Notes: generated by a model from the sequence alone, not told the origin. DNA of 37,984 nt from Spirochaetales bacterium Spiro_04 (GCA_001604325.1 LVBF01000089.1:1-37984); one strand, 5' to 3'; shown: positions 1 through 9,707, counted from the stretch's first letter. Program-made: numbers and translations.

Positions 1-6
1 GAATAG

Positions 7-20
7 TGTAAACGTTTACA
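7..20. promoter_or_regulatory. LacI/GalR-type operator, TGTAAACGTTTACA
   Basis: Perfect 14-bp palindrome; near-identical site (1 mismatch) upstream of fucI at 16223-16236. Confidence 0.6.
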
Positions 21-74
21 GGATTGCCCATGCATTGGAATCAACAATACCAAATGATGTGTGTATCTTTAGAT

Positions 75-100
75 AAAAAAAATCGGAGGGCTCTGCCTCC
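75..100 (-). terminator. Rho-independent terminator for the leftward small-gene pair
   Basis: On the minus strand GGAGG-CAGAGC-CCTCC followed by a run of 8 T. Confidence 0.6.
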
Positions 101-116
101 TCACGCTCTTTTATAG

Positions 117-308
117 CTACACCACCAATTGCTCATCGATTTGCCTGTCCTTGTTCCGCCTTATGCCGCCGTTCCTTGGAGGAGGTAGAATACCTGACCG
201 AACATAGGATGCGGTCAACTGGAATCCATTGTTCTTGCTGTTCGGTAATGGATTGTTTGGCATCGTAGATTTTTCTTGTCTACGTTCTTTCTTTACTCTT
301 GTACCCAC
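117..308 (-). pseudogene. Small ORF resembling the start of a DUF2335-type membrane protein, probably truncated
   Basis: 63 aa; motif SYVRSGILPPP resembles the Pro-rich motif of DUF2335 proteins, but no transmembrane C-terminus follows; overlaps the upstream ORF by 29 bp. Confidence 0.35.
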
Positions 309-492
309 CTATGACCTCATGGACTGCGTAAGACATGTCCTTCTGCAGGCACGCTATATCATTGTAGTGGGCTTGAAGATCGGCATCAATGGGAAAAGGG
401 AGGGTATTATACTCGTTCAGTGTTCCGAATAAATCGATGTTTCTCGCAATACCTTCCAATAAACTCGGTCGTGCAAATAGATAATCACTCAT
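280..492 (-). CDS. Conserved small hypothetical protein (70 aa)
   Basis: ORF MSDYLFARPSLLEGIARNIDLFGTLNEYN...; ATG at 492 preceded by AGGGG; resembles the small partner ORF found beside DUF2335 genes. Confidence 0.55.
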   Translation of the reverse strand: MSDYLFARPSLLEGIARNIDLFGTLNEYNTLPFPIDADLQAHYNDIACLQKDMSYAVHEVIGGYKSKERT

Positions 493-661
493 TGTTACCC
501 CTAACCTTGTACATCTACTGTGATAAGCATTCTCCCCATAGTCAACCCATATGATGGGCCGAAAACACCCAAGAATTGAGGCGTGGTACACCCATCTCAC
601 ACTGTAATGGCAAAGAAAATACTGATAAACCAGTCTCCTCTTGGTGTACTCATGGGTATGG

Positions 662-2089
662 CTACGGCTTGAATACCTTCACCTTCTGTAGGTCTCGGAT
701 CAGATCCCTCCCCTCTTGGAGGCTTGCGATCTCTCCGGTCGCCCACGCCTGGATCATCAGGTTGCCCAAGGCGGTGGCTTCCGCCGGCCCTGCGTAGACC
801 GTGAGTCCGGTCTCATCGGCAGTCCACTGGTCGAGGATCTCATTCTGGCACCCCCCACCGATGATGTAGAGGGATTCAAAACGGCTCCCGATGACCTCTT
901 CGAGGTCGGCGATGGCCTCCTTGTACGCCCGGGCAAGGCCACGGTAGATGGCCACCATGAACTCGCCTTTGGATGCCGGGGCTGGCAGATCATGCGCCTC
1001 ACACCACGCTGTGATGCGGTCGACCATCAGGTTGTCATGGGTATTGGGCTTGAGGAAGACCAGATCGTTGACGTCGATGTACCCCTGGTAGGCACTCTCG
1101 GCGACGGTCTCCTCATCAAGCTCCTTCCAAGAAATTTTCGCCCCCGTCTCATGCTCCCAATGGCGGACGCACTCCTGTTGGATCCACATCCCCATGATGT
1201 TCTTCAAGAAGCGGATGTTGCCGCTAGCGGCCACCTCATTGGTGAACCCACTCTCCATGGCGGTTTTTCCGGTCAACGGAGCAGGCAGCTCGACGCCGAG
1301 CAGCGACCACGTCCCGCTGGAGATATAGAGCGGGGTCTCCCCGTTCGCCGCCGGGACCGCAGCGACGGCACTGGCGGTGTCGTGGGCTCCGCTTGCGATG
1401 ACCACCACGCTCTTGGGGGCGCCCACCTGGTGGGCGACCGCATCGGTGAGGGGGCCGAGGATTGTACCGCTGTCGACGATCTCGCCGAAGAGCGAGCGCT
1501 CAAAGCCCATGGCATCGATGATGGGCCATGCCCAGTTTCTCTTTCGGGGGTCGTAGAGCTGGGTCGTCGAAGCATGGGTACGCTCGTTCTTCATCACGCC
1601 GGTGAGCCAGTACGCCAAGAGGTCGGGCACGGCGAGGTAGCGGTGGGCGGCCGAAAGGGCCTCCCTTCGGTCACGCTGCATCGCGGCGAGCTGGTAGAGG
1701 GTATTGAACGGCTGGAAGGCGATGCCGGTCGCTTCGTAGAGCGGCTCTCTCCCTCCCAGTTTTGCACTGACCTCTTCGATCATGGAGTCGGTACGGCTGT
1801 CACGGTAGTGATAGCAGAGCGACACCAACGCACCCTTCTGATCGACAAGCACATAGTCCACCCCCCAGGTATCGATCCCGATCGACGCGATCTGGTCCCG
1901 GTATTGGTCGAAGGCCTTCTTCAACCCGACCTTGATCTCTCGAAAGAGACTCTGGATATCCCAATAGAACTCACCGAGGATCTGGTCGTTCTCCGTCACG
2001 AAGCGGTGAACGACCTCGAACTCCCGCAGATCCCCTACCAGGACCCTCCCGTTGGAGGCGCCCAAGTCGATGGCTATGTGCTTCTTCAT
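662..2089 (-). CDS. rhaB: Rhamnulokinase (FGGY family)
   Basis: MKKHIAIDLGASNGRVLVGDL..., GIDTWGVDY, ASGAHDTASA, YIIGGGCQN motifs; ATG at 2089 with AAGGAG upstream. Confidence 0.9.
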   Translation of the reverse strand: MKKHIAIDLGASNGRVLVGDLREFEVVHRFVTENDQILGEFYWDIQSLFREIKVGLKKAFDQYRDQIASIGIDTWGVDYVLVDQKGALVSLCYHYRDSRTDSMIEEVSAKLGGREPLYEATGIAFQPFNTLYQLAAMQRDRREALSAAHRYLAVPDLLAYWLTGVMKNERTHASTTQLYDPRKRNWAWPIIDAMGFERSLFGEIVDSGTILGPLTDAVAHQVGAPKSVVVIASGAHDTASAVAAVPAANGETPLYISSGTWSLLGVELPAPLTGKTAMESGFTNEVAASGNIRFLKNIMGMWIQQECVRHWEHETGAKISWKELDEETVAESAYQGYIDVNDLVFLKPNTHDNLMVDRITAWCEAHDLPAPASKGEFMVAIYRGLARAYKEAIADLEEVIGSRFESLYIIGGGCQNEILDQWTADETGLTVYAGPAEATALGNLMIQAWATGEIASLQEGRDLIRDLQKVKVFKP

Positions 2090-2093
2090 CACC

Positions 2094-3368
2094 CTACTCC
2101 TTGATGCGTTCTGTGCAGTGAGTCAGCAGGTATGTCTCCGCCTCTGCATTCCACAGCCCGCCATGCTTCGCCACCAAGGTAGCCAGCTCGGCGAAGACCG
2201 GGTTCTCCTTCCCCTTCTCGGCCAGGTCGGTGAGTGCCACCAACGGGAAGTCGAGGTGGGTGTAGATCAGCTTCTTCGCACCGGGGATCTTCGGCAGGTT
2301 GTAGACCGTCTCGGCCACCGCGGAGATGCCTCCGATATGGGTCACCAATCCCGCTGGATTCAGCAAGCCCTGCTCCATCAAGGTCAGCGACTCGCGGATA
2401 TCGTCGGTGTTCCCGCCGCTGGTTCCCACGATGTGGGTGGAGGCGTAGTGGACGTTGTAGAAGTTCATGCTCGCGCTGAAGTCGGTACGTTCCGGACCAG
2501 CGAAGAAGTTCAGACACCCGTCCCGGGCGAGGATCGCATCGGCCTGCTCGACGAGGGCTTTCACCGGTGCCATGACCAATACATCGTGGTACCCCACCCC
2601 ACCGGTAAGATCCTTCAAGGTGGTGACCGGATCCGTGCAATCCTTGGTATTGAGGTAGGTCAGCTCGATGCCGTTCTTCTTGGCGTGCGCGACGGTATAG
2701 AGCTCGGCCGCCCGGTCGAGGCGCGCTTGGTCGATGTCGGTGACGACGATCCTGCCCGCCCTGCGGTCGGGGTTGTTGATCGCATAGTCGATGGCCGCAA
2801 GGCCCATCGGCCCCACCCCGGCGAGAATCGCCATATTGCCGCCTTCGACGATGCCCATGTGGTGCACGTAGCTGCCGTTGGTCGTATGGTACATCGCATG
2901 GTAGGTCCCCACCACACAGCTCACCGGTTCGGCGAGCGACCCGAGGAAGTACCCGTCCCCGTAGTACGGCAAGAGTGCATCGAGCTCCATCACTTCCTGG
3001 GGAATGATGACGTAGGTGGCGTTGCCGCCGATGTACTGGTAGGAGTATCCGGGGGAATCGAGGCTCCCCTTGTAGTTGAGCGCCGGCTGGATGGTGAACT
3101 TCATCCCCGCCTCAAACTTGTCCCGCCACTTCGCTCCCACCTCGACGATCTCTCCACAGAACTCATGGCCGAGCATGACCGGCTTCTTGTCCACATCCTT
3201 GGGGACGCGCTTGTGCGCCGCTCCCTGCTGCACCGCCTTGTAGTCGCTCATGCAGATCGAGTTGGTCACGACCTTCGCAAGAATCTCATCATCTTTGATC
3301 TTTGGCAGATCAAACTCCTCGAGCCTCAAGTCATTGGCCCCGTAGAGCCGTACTGCACGTGTCTTCAT
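2094..3368 (-). CDS. Zinc-dependent alcohol dehydrogenase, L-sorbose-1-phosphate reductase (SorE)-like
   Basis: MDR-family N-terminus with ICMSDYKAVQQG and GHEFCGEIVEVG; central Rossmann region GVGPMGLAAIDYA. Confidence 0.75.
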   Translation of the reverse strand: MKTRAVRLYGANDLRLEEFDLPKIKDDEILAKVVTNSICMSDYKAVQQGAAHKRVPKDVDKKPVMLGHEFCGEIVEVGAKWRDKFEAGMKFTIQPALNYKGSLDSPGYSYQYIGGNATYVIIPQEVMELDALLPYYGDGYFLGSLAEPVSCVVGTYHAMYHTTNGSYVHHMGIVEGGNMAILAGVGPMGLAAIDYAINNPDRRAGRIVVTDIDQARLDRAAELYTVAHAKKNGIELTYLNTKDCTDPVTTLKDLTGGVGYHDVLVMAPVKALVEQADAILARDGCLNFFAGPERTDFSASMNFYNVHYASTHIVGTSGGNTDDIRESLTLMEQGLLNPAGLVTHIGGISAVAETVYNLPKIPGAKKLIYTHLDFPLVALTDLAEKGKENPVFAELATLVAKHGGLWNAEAETYLLTHCTERIKE

Positions 3369-3378
3369 TGCTATTCTC

Positions 3379-4539
3379 CTAGTTCAACATTACCTGGCCG
3401 CCGGTCACCGGGACCGCCTGTCCAGTCTCATAGGTCTGTTCGACTATGTAGAGGATCGCCTTCATGACGTCAAGGGTATTGCACCCCCGACCCATCGGCA
3501 CCTTCGATTCATAGGCCCGTCTCACATCTTCCACCGTCTTTGCCCCGCTGACCTTCCCCGCCTCCAGATACTGGACGAACAAGCCCTTCTCGGGATCTGA
3601 CCAGAGCGGGCCATCGAGGAAGTTCCCCGGACAGACGGCGTTCACTTTTATATTGTCCTCGATCAACTCGAGGGCGAAGCTCTGCGTGAGCCCGATGGTG
3701 CCGAACTTCGCACCGGCGTATGCGCCGTTCTTGTTCGACCCCTCCAGCCCGCTCTTGCTCGAGATGGCGATGATGTCGCTGTAGTAGGCTCCGGAGGGGA
3801 GGTTCTGCAGCGCCATCACGGGGGAGGTGAACTTGGTGCAGATGAAGAAGCCGGTGTAGTCGACGTCGGTGACGAACTGAAAGTCCTTGAGGCTCATCGT
3901 CTTCACCGATCCACTGCGCAGCACCCCGGCGTTGGAGATGAAGAGATCCACCCCGCCGCACTCATCCACCACCGTCTCCATCATCCGGGAGACCGACGCC
4001 TCATCAGTGACATTCACCTTCACCGGCTTGGCCACCGTGATGCACGCCTCATGGTTCAGCTCATCGGCGAGTGCCGTGGCGCCCGCCTCATTCATGTCGG
4101 CGATCCAGACGAAGGCACCGTGCTCGACCAGAGAGCGGACGATCCCCTCTCCAAAGCCCTGCGCCCCACCGGTGACGACGGCGACGCAGTCGCGCACCAC
4201 ATCGTCGCGCGTGAAGGAGGCGGGAAGGCCGACGACCATGCTCACCCCCTCGGCGCGGACCGCCTCATCCCAGTTGGTCCCCAATCCAAACTGGATCTTC
4301 GGCTCCTCAAAGCCGATGACCGCCGGATAGAGCCGATGGGCCTTGGTGTAGTCGTCAAGCTGAGCGCTCCACCGCCCCACCGCCTCCGCGATCGAATCCC
4401 CCGCTCTCACCGAGCCGAGGTTCAAATCCACCGCCTTGCCGTCGCTGCGGCGGACGATCAAACCCTTCTTCCCGTCGAAGGTCAGACCCCGCAGCAGCGG
4501 GGCGATCTCCCTCTCCAGCTGTGTGCTGAATACGTTCAT
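3379..4539 (-). CDS. SDR-family oxidoreductase with ~125-aa N-terminal extension
   Basis: VAVVTGGAQGFGEGI (TGxxxGxG), ISNAGV, YAGAKFG (YxxxK), VNAVCPG motifs. Confidence 0.8.
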   Translation of the reverse strand: MNVFSTQLEREIAPLLRGLTFDGKKGLIVRRSDGKAVDLNLGSVRAGDSIAEAVGRWSAQLDDYTKAHRLYPAVIGFEEPKIQFGLGTNWDEAVRAEGVSMVVGLPASFTRDDVVRDCVAVVTGGAQGFGEGIVRSLVEHGAFVWIADMNEAGATALADELNHEACITVAKPVKVNVTDEASVSRMMETVVDECGGVDLFISNAGVLRSGSVKTMSLKDFQFVTDVDYTGFFICTKFTSPVMALQNLPSGAYYSDIIAISSKSGLEGSNKNGAYAGAKFGTIGLTQSFALELIEDNIKVNAVCPGNFLDGPLWSDPEKGLFVQYLEAGKVSGAKTVEDVRRAYESKVPMGRGCNTLDVMKAILYIVEQTYETGQAVPVTGGQVMLN

Positions 4540-5867
4540 ACCAACTCCTCGAATGTACCGATGATCGATGGCGGGTCACTCGGATCCATCGCCTTGCCCA
4601 CCTGGGCATAGAGGGCGATCCGATCTGAGAGGCTCCGCCCTGCAAAGGGATTGTCTCTGCTGAAGAGTCCCCACTCCTCTCTGTGGCCGCCCAGCTTCTC
4701 GTGGGCCACCAGAGCCCACGCCGCATCGATGAGGTGGTGCGCCTCCGGCTCCAGGAGCTCGGGGCAGTTCATCGATTGTCGGCTGCTGTTGATGTCCACC
4801 CCGCTGATCTCCATCAAGCCGCGCTCCTGGACCAATGCCTGGAGGCGGGCCATTTGTTCTTTTGTGTTGCGCGGCGGCATATAGGTGACCGCCTTGAAGC
4901 CGATGTCAGCGACCAGGTCGAGCAGCTCCTCCAGAAACGAATCCTCGAACTGCTCGGCTTTCTTGTCCCCCGTGGGACTCTGTGCCACATCGCCGAGGTA
5001 GGCGTACGCCGCGATGGCGCCGATGCGGTTTGCGAACGCAACCGCTTCGCGCACATCGATGCACTCCTCCCGGCTCGGTTGGATGAAGAATCGATCGAGG
5101 AAACTCCCCTTATACACCCCCAAGAGGTCGTAGACGTAGTGAGGGTTCTCCGCATCGAGCAAGAGGGCCTCGATTTTGGACGAGAGCGGGATGGCGAGAT
5201 TTCTCGTGAGGAAGGTCACCAACGCGTCGCCCTTCCCATACTTCTCGATGGTCTGTCTCGCCATCGCATAGAGGATGTGGCGCTCGGTGACCGAGCCTCC
5301 ATCGGCATACCGGGAGAGCGGCAAGACATCACGGTCAAAGTCCAGATCGAAGCCGTACTGACCGATGAGGCCCATCAGGGCCCGCACTTGGGCCCGGTTG
5401 CGCTCGTTGCGCACCGCGGTGATCGGGGCGAGGAAGGCCTTCACCTCGTCGATGTGCTGAGCGGGCACCCCATGGATGCAGATGTAGGCGATGCCCTCGC
5501 TGTCGGGGTTGTTGATCTTCCGCTTCGCAAGCGGGGTGTCGAGGAAGCTGACGCGTACCTCGAAGCCCACCGTCGTGGCGATGCCGATGAGGGCGCCCGC
5601 CTCCATCATCTCCTCTGCAGCCCCGATGGAGTCGTGGTCGACCGACCCGACGATGCCCAGGCCGGCTTTGTACGCCGCCCAGGCCGCCGCGGCCGGTTCG
5701 TAGGGACTGAACGAGTAGGTGGTGTGCACGTGGTTGTTCACCTCTTGGCTCACCGGGCGCTCAACCTTGCCCGCTCGAGAGAGCTCTCCGAGCTCCTGTG
5801 CGGCCTTGAGCCGTAGTGTGCGCGAGCTGCCATTGATCTCTCTTTCCAAGCGGGCAATCGTACTCAT
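4536..5867 (-). CDS. PHP-domain metal-dependent phosphoesterase-like protein
   Basis: NNHVHTTYSFSPYEP and GIVGSVDHDSIGA are PHP motifs; ATGA overlap with the downstream SDR start. Confidence 0.75.
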   Translation of the reverse strand: MSTIARLEREINGSSRTLRLKAAQELGELSRAGKVERPVSQEVNNHVHTTYSFSPYEPAAAAWAAYKAGLGIVGSVDHDSIGAAEEMMEAGALIGIATTVGFEVRVSFLDTPLAKRKINNPDSEGIAYICIHGVPAQHIDEVKAFLAPITAVRNERNRAQVRALMGLIGQYGFDLDFDRDVLPLSRYADGGSVTERHILYAMARQTIEKYGKGDALVTFLTRNLAIPLSSKIEALLLDAENPHYVYDLLGVYKGSFLDRFFIQPSREECIDVREAVAFANRIGAIAAYAYLGDVAQSPTGDKKAEQFEDSFLEELLDLVADIGFKAVTYMPPRNTKEQMARLQALVQERGLMEISGVDINSSRQSMNCPELLEPEAHHLIDAAWALVAHEKLGGHREEWGLFSRDNPFAGRSLSDRIALYAQVGKAMDPSDPPSIIGTFEELV

Positions 5868-8321
5868 CTAGACCCCCTTGGCACTGGTCCGCAGGAACTC
5901 ACCATCGGTGTAGTTCAGAGTGGGAACATACCCTGCGATGGGCAGGATCTGCTCATGGATGGCATCCACGACGTTCACGGCATGGGCGAAGAAGAACTGC
6001 TCCATCTCCGCGGGAGGCGTGATCCAGTTCTGCGATCCCACCACGACGATCGGACCATCGAGGAAGTCGAAGGCGAGGCGCGTCAGATTGCTGGCGACGG
6101 TGTGCAGGTAACTGCCCCGCTCGGAGCTGTCGGTGACCATGACGCAGCGCCCGGTCTTCTTGACGCTCTCGATGAGGGTCTCGTACTTGAGCGGGTTGAT
6201 CCACCTCAGGTCGATGACCTCGGCCGAGACTCCGTACTGGGCCAAGAGATCGGCCGCCTTCATCCCGGTGTAGAGCGAGGGCCCGAGCGTCACCAGCGTG
6301 ACGTCGGTTCCCTCCCGCTTGATGGACGGCTCCCCTTCCGGGATCTCATAGTACCCCTCGGGGACCCCCTCCTTCACAAACTGCTCGCCGATGCCGTAGA
6401 GCTTCTGGCTCTCGAAGAAGACCACCGGGTCAGTGCCGCGAAGGGCGTAGTTGAGCATCCCCTTCACATCGTAGGGGGTCGCTGGATACATCGCCTTGAG
6501 GCCGGGCACGGAGGCGACCATGCTGGTCCACTCCTGGGAGTGCTGGGCACCGTACTTGTTGCCCACCGAGACGCGGAGCACCAGCGGCATCTTCAAGACC
6601 CCGGCGCTCATCGCCTGCCACTTGGGCATCTGGTTGAAGACCTCATCACCGGCACAGCCGAGGAAGTCACAGTACATCAATTCGACCACCGCACGGCCAC
6701 CGGACAAGGCGTAGCCGACACCGCTGCCGACGATGGCGCTCTCGCTGATCGGGGAGTTGAAGAAGCGTGAGGGAGGCAGGAGCTCCGTCAAGCCGCGGTA
6801 GCAGGCGAAGGCGCCGCCCCAGTCACGGTGATCCTCACCGTAGGCGATCATCGTCGGATCGATGGTGAAGCGGTGGGCCATGGCCTCGAAGACCGCGTCG
6901 CGGTACTGGTACTGGCGGGCGGTCGGGTACTCCTTGCCGTTCTCATCGTAGGCATACCGGTTTCTCTTGGCGATCTGCTGGACACGGGGGTTCTCCTCAA
7001 GGCTCTGCAGGAGCGCCGGCTTGGCGTCATCGAACTTCTCGACCGAGCCGTTTGAGAACATCACGCGCTCAATGAAGGCGCCATCGGCCATCTCACTGAT
7101 GGTGCTGTCGACGGTGATCTCGAGGGTCTTGAGCATCTTCTCCTCGAGGATCGCATCAAACTCGTCGAGCTCTCCCTGGCTGACGACCTTGTTGTCCATC
7201 AAGTAGGCGCCGTAGGCGACGATGGGGTCCTGGGCCTGGAACGCTTCCATCTCTTCCTTGGTGCGGTAGGTCATCGCATCACTGGGGCTGTGGCCGCTGT
7301 AGCGGTAGGTCAGCGTATCCATGAACGCCGGGCCTTCGCCCGCGAGCAGCAACTTCTTCTTGCGTGCGGTCGCCTCGGCGACGGCCAAGGGGTTGAAGCC
7401 ATCGACCCGCTCGGTGTGCATCGAGCGCTCGTTGATCCCCGCACCCACACGGGCCGGCATCTGATACCCCATCGTCTCGCCGATGGGCTGGCCACCCATG
7501 GCATAGAGGTTGTCAAAGCAGTTGAGCAGGAAGGGCGGGTAGCCGGGGTTGTCATCCCACAGCGTCTTGTACTGGTCCATCGAGGAGAGGACGAGCGCCT
7601 CATAGACCGGCCCGCGGGCCAAGGCCCCGTCACCGATGTTGGCGACGACGATGCCAGGTTTGTGGTTGATCTTCTTATAGAGCGCCGCACCGACCGCGAT
7701 GGTCCCCGAGCCGCCGACGATGGCGTTGTTGGGCATCGAGCCGAACGGCTTGAAGAAGGTGTGCATCGAACCGCCGAGGCCGGCGTTGAAGCCGTTCTTC
7801 TTGGCGTAGATCTCCGCGAGCGCCCCGTAGAGGACAAAGTTCTCAGCCAGGTCGCGCACGCTCTTGCCCCCCCGGTGCTTCTCGACCACCGCATAGGTGG
7901 ACCCGCCCATGTAGGAGCTCATGATCCGGATCAGCTCGTCATCGGAGAGCTGCACGATGGCGCTCAAGCACTTGGCGAGGATCTCACCGTGGCTCCGGTG
8001 GGAGCCGAAGATCTGGTCTTCGACGGAGAGGGCCAGCGCCTGACCGACGGCGGCGCTCTCCTGGCCGGCGGAGAGGTGGGCCGGTCCGAGGTGTTTGTAG
8101 GAGACGCCTTTGTACGTCCCCTCTTTCTTGATGGTGTCGAGCATCGTCTCGAACTTGCGGATCAGGAGCATGTCGTAATAGGTGCGCACCAAACGCTCCT
8201 TGCCCCAGGCCTTCAGTTCAGCCTTGATGTTCGACTCGTACTGGTTCACCGGGATCGGCGGCAGGGCGACGGTTTGTTTCTCTCTGATCGTTTTTGGATC
8301 GAATGGCAGGTTCTTTGACAT
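5868..8321 (-). CDS. Fused 2-oxoacid/acetoin-type dehydrogenase E1 (alpha-beta), TPP-dependent
   Basis: Alpha-like half (GSHRSHGEILAK, GDGALARGPVYEAL) followed by beta-like half (AYGEDHRDWGGAF, FNSPISESAIVGSGVGYALSG); ATG at 8321 preceded by AAGGAG. Confidence 0.88.
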   Translation of the reverse strand: MSKNLPFDPKTIREKQTVALPPIPVNQYESNIKAELKAWGKERLVRTYYDMLLIRKFETMLDTIKKEGTYKGVSYKHLGPAHLSAGQESAAVGQALALSVEDQIFGSHRSHGEILAKCLSAIVQLSDDELIRIMSSYMGGSTYAVVEKHRGGKSVRDLAENFVLYGALAEIYAKKNGFNAGLGGSMHTFFKPFGSMPNNAIVGGSGTIAVGAALYKKINHKPGIVVANIGDGALARGPVYEALVLSSMDQYKTLWDDNPGYPPFLLNCFDNLYAMGGQPIGETMGYQMPARVGAGINERSMHTERVDGFNPLAVAEATARKKKLLLAGEGPAFMDTLTYRYSGHSPSDAMTYRTKEEMEAFQAQDPIVAYGAYLMDNKVVSQGELDEFDAILEEKMLKTLEITVDSTISEMADGAFIERVMFSNGSVEKFDDAKPALLQSLEENPRVQQIAKRNRYAYDENGKEYPTARQYQYRDAVFEAMAHRFTIDPTMIAYGEDHRDWGGAFACYRGLTELLPPSRFFNSPISESAIVGSGVGYALSGGRAVVELMYCDFLGCAGDEVFNQMPKWQAMSAGVLKMPLVLRVSVGNKYGAQHSQEWTSMVASVPGLKAMYPATPYDVKGMLNYALRGTDPVVFFESQKLYGIGEQFVKEGVPEGYYEIPEGEPSIKREGTDVTLVTLGPSLYTGMKAADLLAQYGVSAEVIDLRWINPLKYETLIESVKKTGRCVMVTDSSERGSYLHTVASNLTRLAFDFLDGPIVVVGSQNWITPPAEMEQFFFAHAVNVVDAIHEQILPIAGYVPTLNYTDGEFLRTSAKGV

Positions 8322-8346
8322 ATATGGCTCCTTGTCTCTTTGGTCT

Positions 8347-9699
8347 CTATAGGCTGTGGTCGAGCTGGAAGCACGCTTCCTTGATGAGCTCGTTGACACT
8401 CGGATGGGGGAAGACGATCTCTTTGACGTCCTTGACCCGCAGCTCCGCCTCGATGAGGGCAGCGGCCCCCCAGATGATCTCACTGGCATAGCTGCCCAGC
8501 AGGTGGATTCCCACGATCACGCCGCTCTCCTTGTTGGCGATGACCTTCACCAAGCCGCCGGCACGCTTGCCCTCCTCGGCCAGGAAGCGGCCGCTGGCAC
8601 GCATCTGCACCGTCTGGCTCATGGTGGGGATGCCCTTCGCGTTGGCCTCGCTCTCGGTCAGGCCACACCCGGCGACCTCCGGGCTGCCGTAGACCGCCCA
8701 GGGGATGGCGTCGTAACGCATCCGCATCTCTTTCGAACCGAAGATGTTCGCCACGGCGACTTCGGCCATCCGTGATGCACTGTGGGCGAGCAGGGAGCGA
8801 CCGGTGACATCCCCCACCGCATAGACGGTGCTCAGGTTCGTCTGCATCCGGTCGTTGACCACCACGCCACCGCGGCCGATCTCGAGGCCGAGCGCCTCCA
8901 GGCCGGCGGTATTGGGTCTCCGTCCGACGCTGAGCAGGACCATCGGGGCCTCGATGCTCTGTCTCTCCCCCTTCTTGTCGCTGTAGATGACGCGCTCGGC
9001 GGTGATCTCCTCGACCTTGCAGCCGAGGTGGAAGTCCACATCCTTCAGCTCGCGGCGCAACAGCTTGGCGAACTCGGCGTCGGCCATCGGCAGGATCTCA
9101 TCCATCATCTCGATCACGGTGACCTTGGTCCCGATCATCGAGAAGAACGAGGCGAACTCCACCCCGATGACCCCACCACCGATGACGACCAGCGAAGCGG
9201 GGGCTTCACTGAGGGCGAGGATCTCGGTGCTGGTCAGCACATGGGGGAGCGTGGCGCCGGGGATCGGGGGGACGAGGGACGACGAGCCGGTGGCGATGAT
9301 CAGATAGTCACCGGCCCAGCTCTTCTCCCCCACCTGGACGGTATGGGCGTCCACCATCTTCGCATGGCCGAAGACGACATCGACCTTGGCGCTCTTCATC
9401 AGGAACTCGATGCCGCCGCGCAGCGTCTTGACCGTCTCATCCTTATGGGCGGCCGCCTGGCGGTAGTCAAAGCGCGCCCCGTCGACCACGAGGCCGAACT
9501 GGCTGCCATTGAGGGCGTGCTTGTAGAGCTTCGCCCCTCCCAAGAGACTCTTGGTGGGAATACAGCCGTGGTTGGTGCAGACTCCCCCGAGATGATCGTC
9601 CTCGATGAGCAGCACCTTCTTGCCCAGCTTCCCTGCGCGCTCAGCGGCGATGTAGCCGCCGGGCCCGCTTCCCACGACAATCAGATCATAGCGTTCCAT
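8347..9699 (-). CDS. lpdA: Dihydrolipoamide dehydrogenase (E3)
   Basis: VVGSGPGGYIAAERAGKLGKKVLLIE, GGVCTNHGCIPTKSLL redox motif, GGGVIGVEFA, YAVGDVTG. Confidence 0.92.
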   Translation of the reverse strand: MERYDLIVVGSGPGGYIAAERAGKLGKKVLLIEDDHLGGVCTNHGCIPTKSLLGGAKLYKHALNGSQFGLVVDGARFDYRQAAAHKDETVKTLRGGIEFLMKSAKVDVVFGHAKMVDAHTVQVGEKSWAGDYLIIATGSSSLVPPIPGATLPHVLTSTEILALSEAPASLVVIGGGVIGVEFASFFSMIGTKVTVIEMMDEILPMADAEFAKLLRRELKDVDFHLGCKVEEITAERVIYSDKKGERQSIEAPMVLLSVGRRPNTAGLEALGLEIGRGGVVVNDRMQTNLSTVYAVGDVTGRSLLAHSASRMAEVAVANIFGSKEMRMRYDAIPWAVYGSPEVAGCGLTESEANAKGIPTMSQTVQMRASGRFLAEEGKRAGGLVKVIANKESGVIVGIHLLGSYASEIIWGAAALIEAELRVKDVKEIVFPHPSVNELIKEACFQLDHSL

Positions 9700-9707
9700 A
9701 TGCACTC

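Noticed and set aside
716-2104. 462-aa plus-strand ORF antisense to rhaB
   Set aside because: High-GC codon-bias shadow ORF; low-complexity composition and no recognisable motif; rhaB on the other strand is unambiguous.
2052-3467. 471-aa plus-strand ORF antisense to the SorE-like dehydrogenase
   Set aside because: Shadow ORF opposite a clear MDR-family gene.
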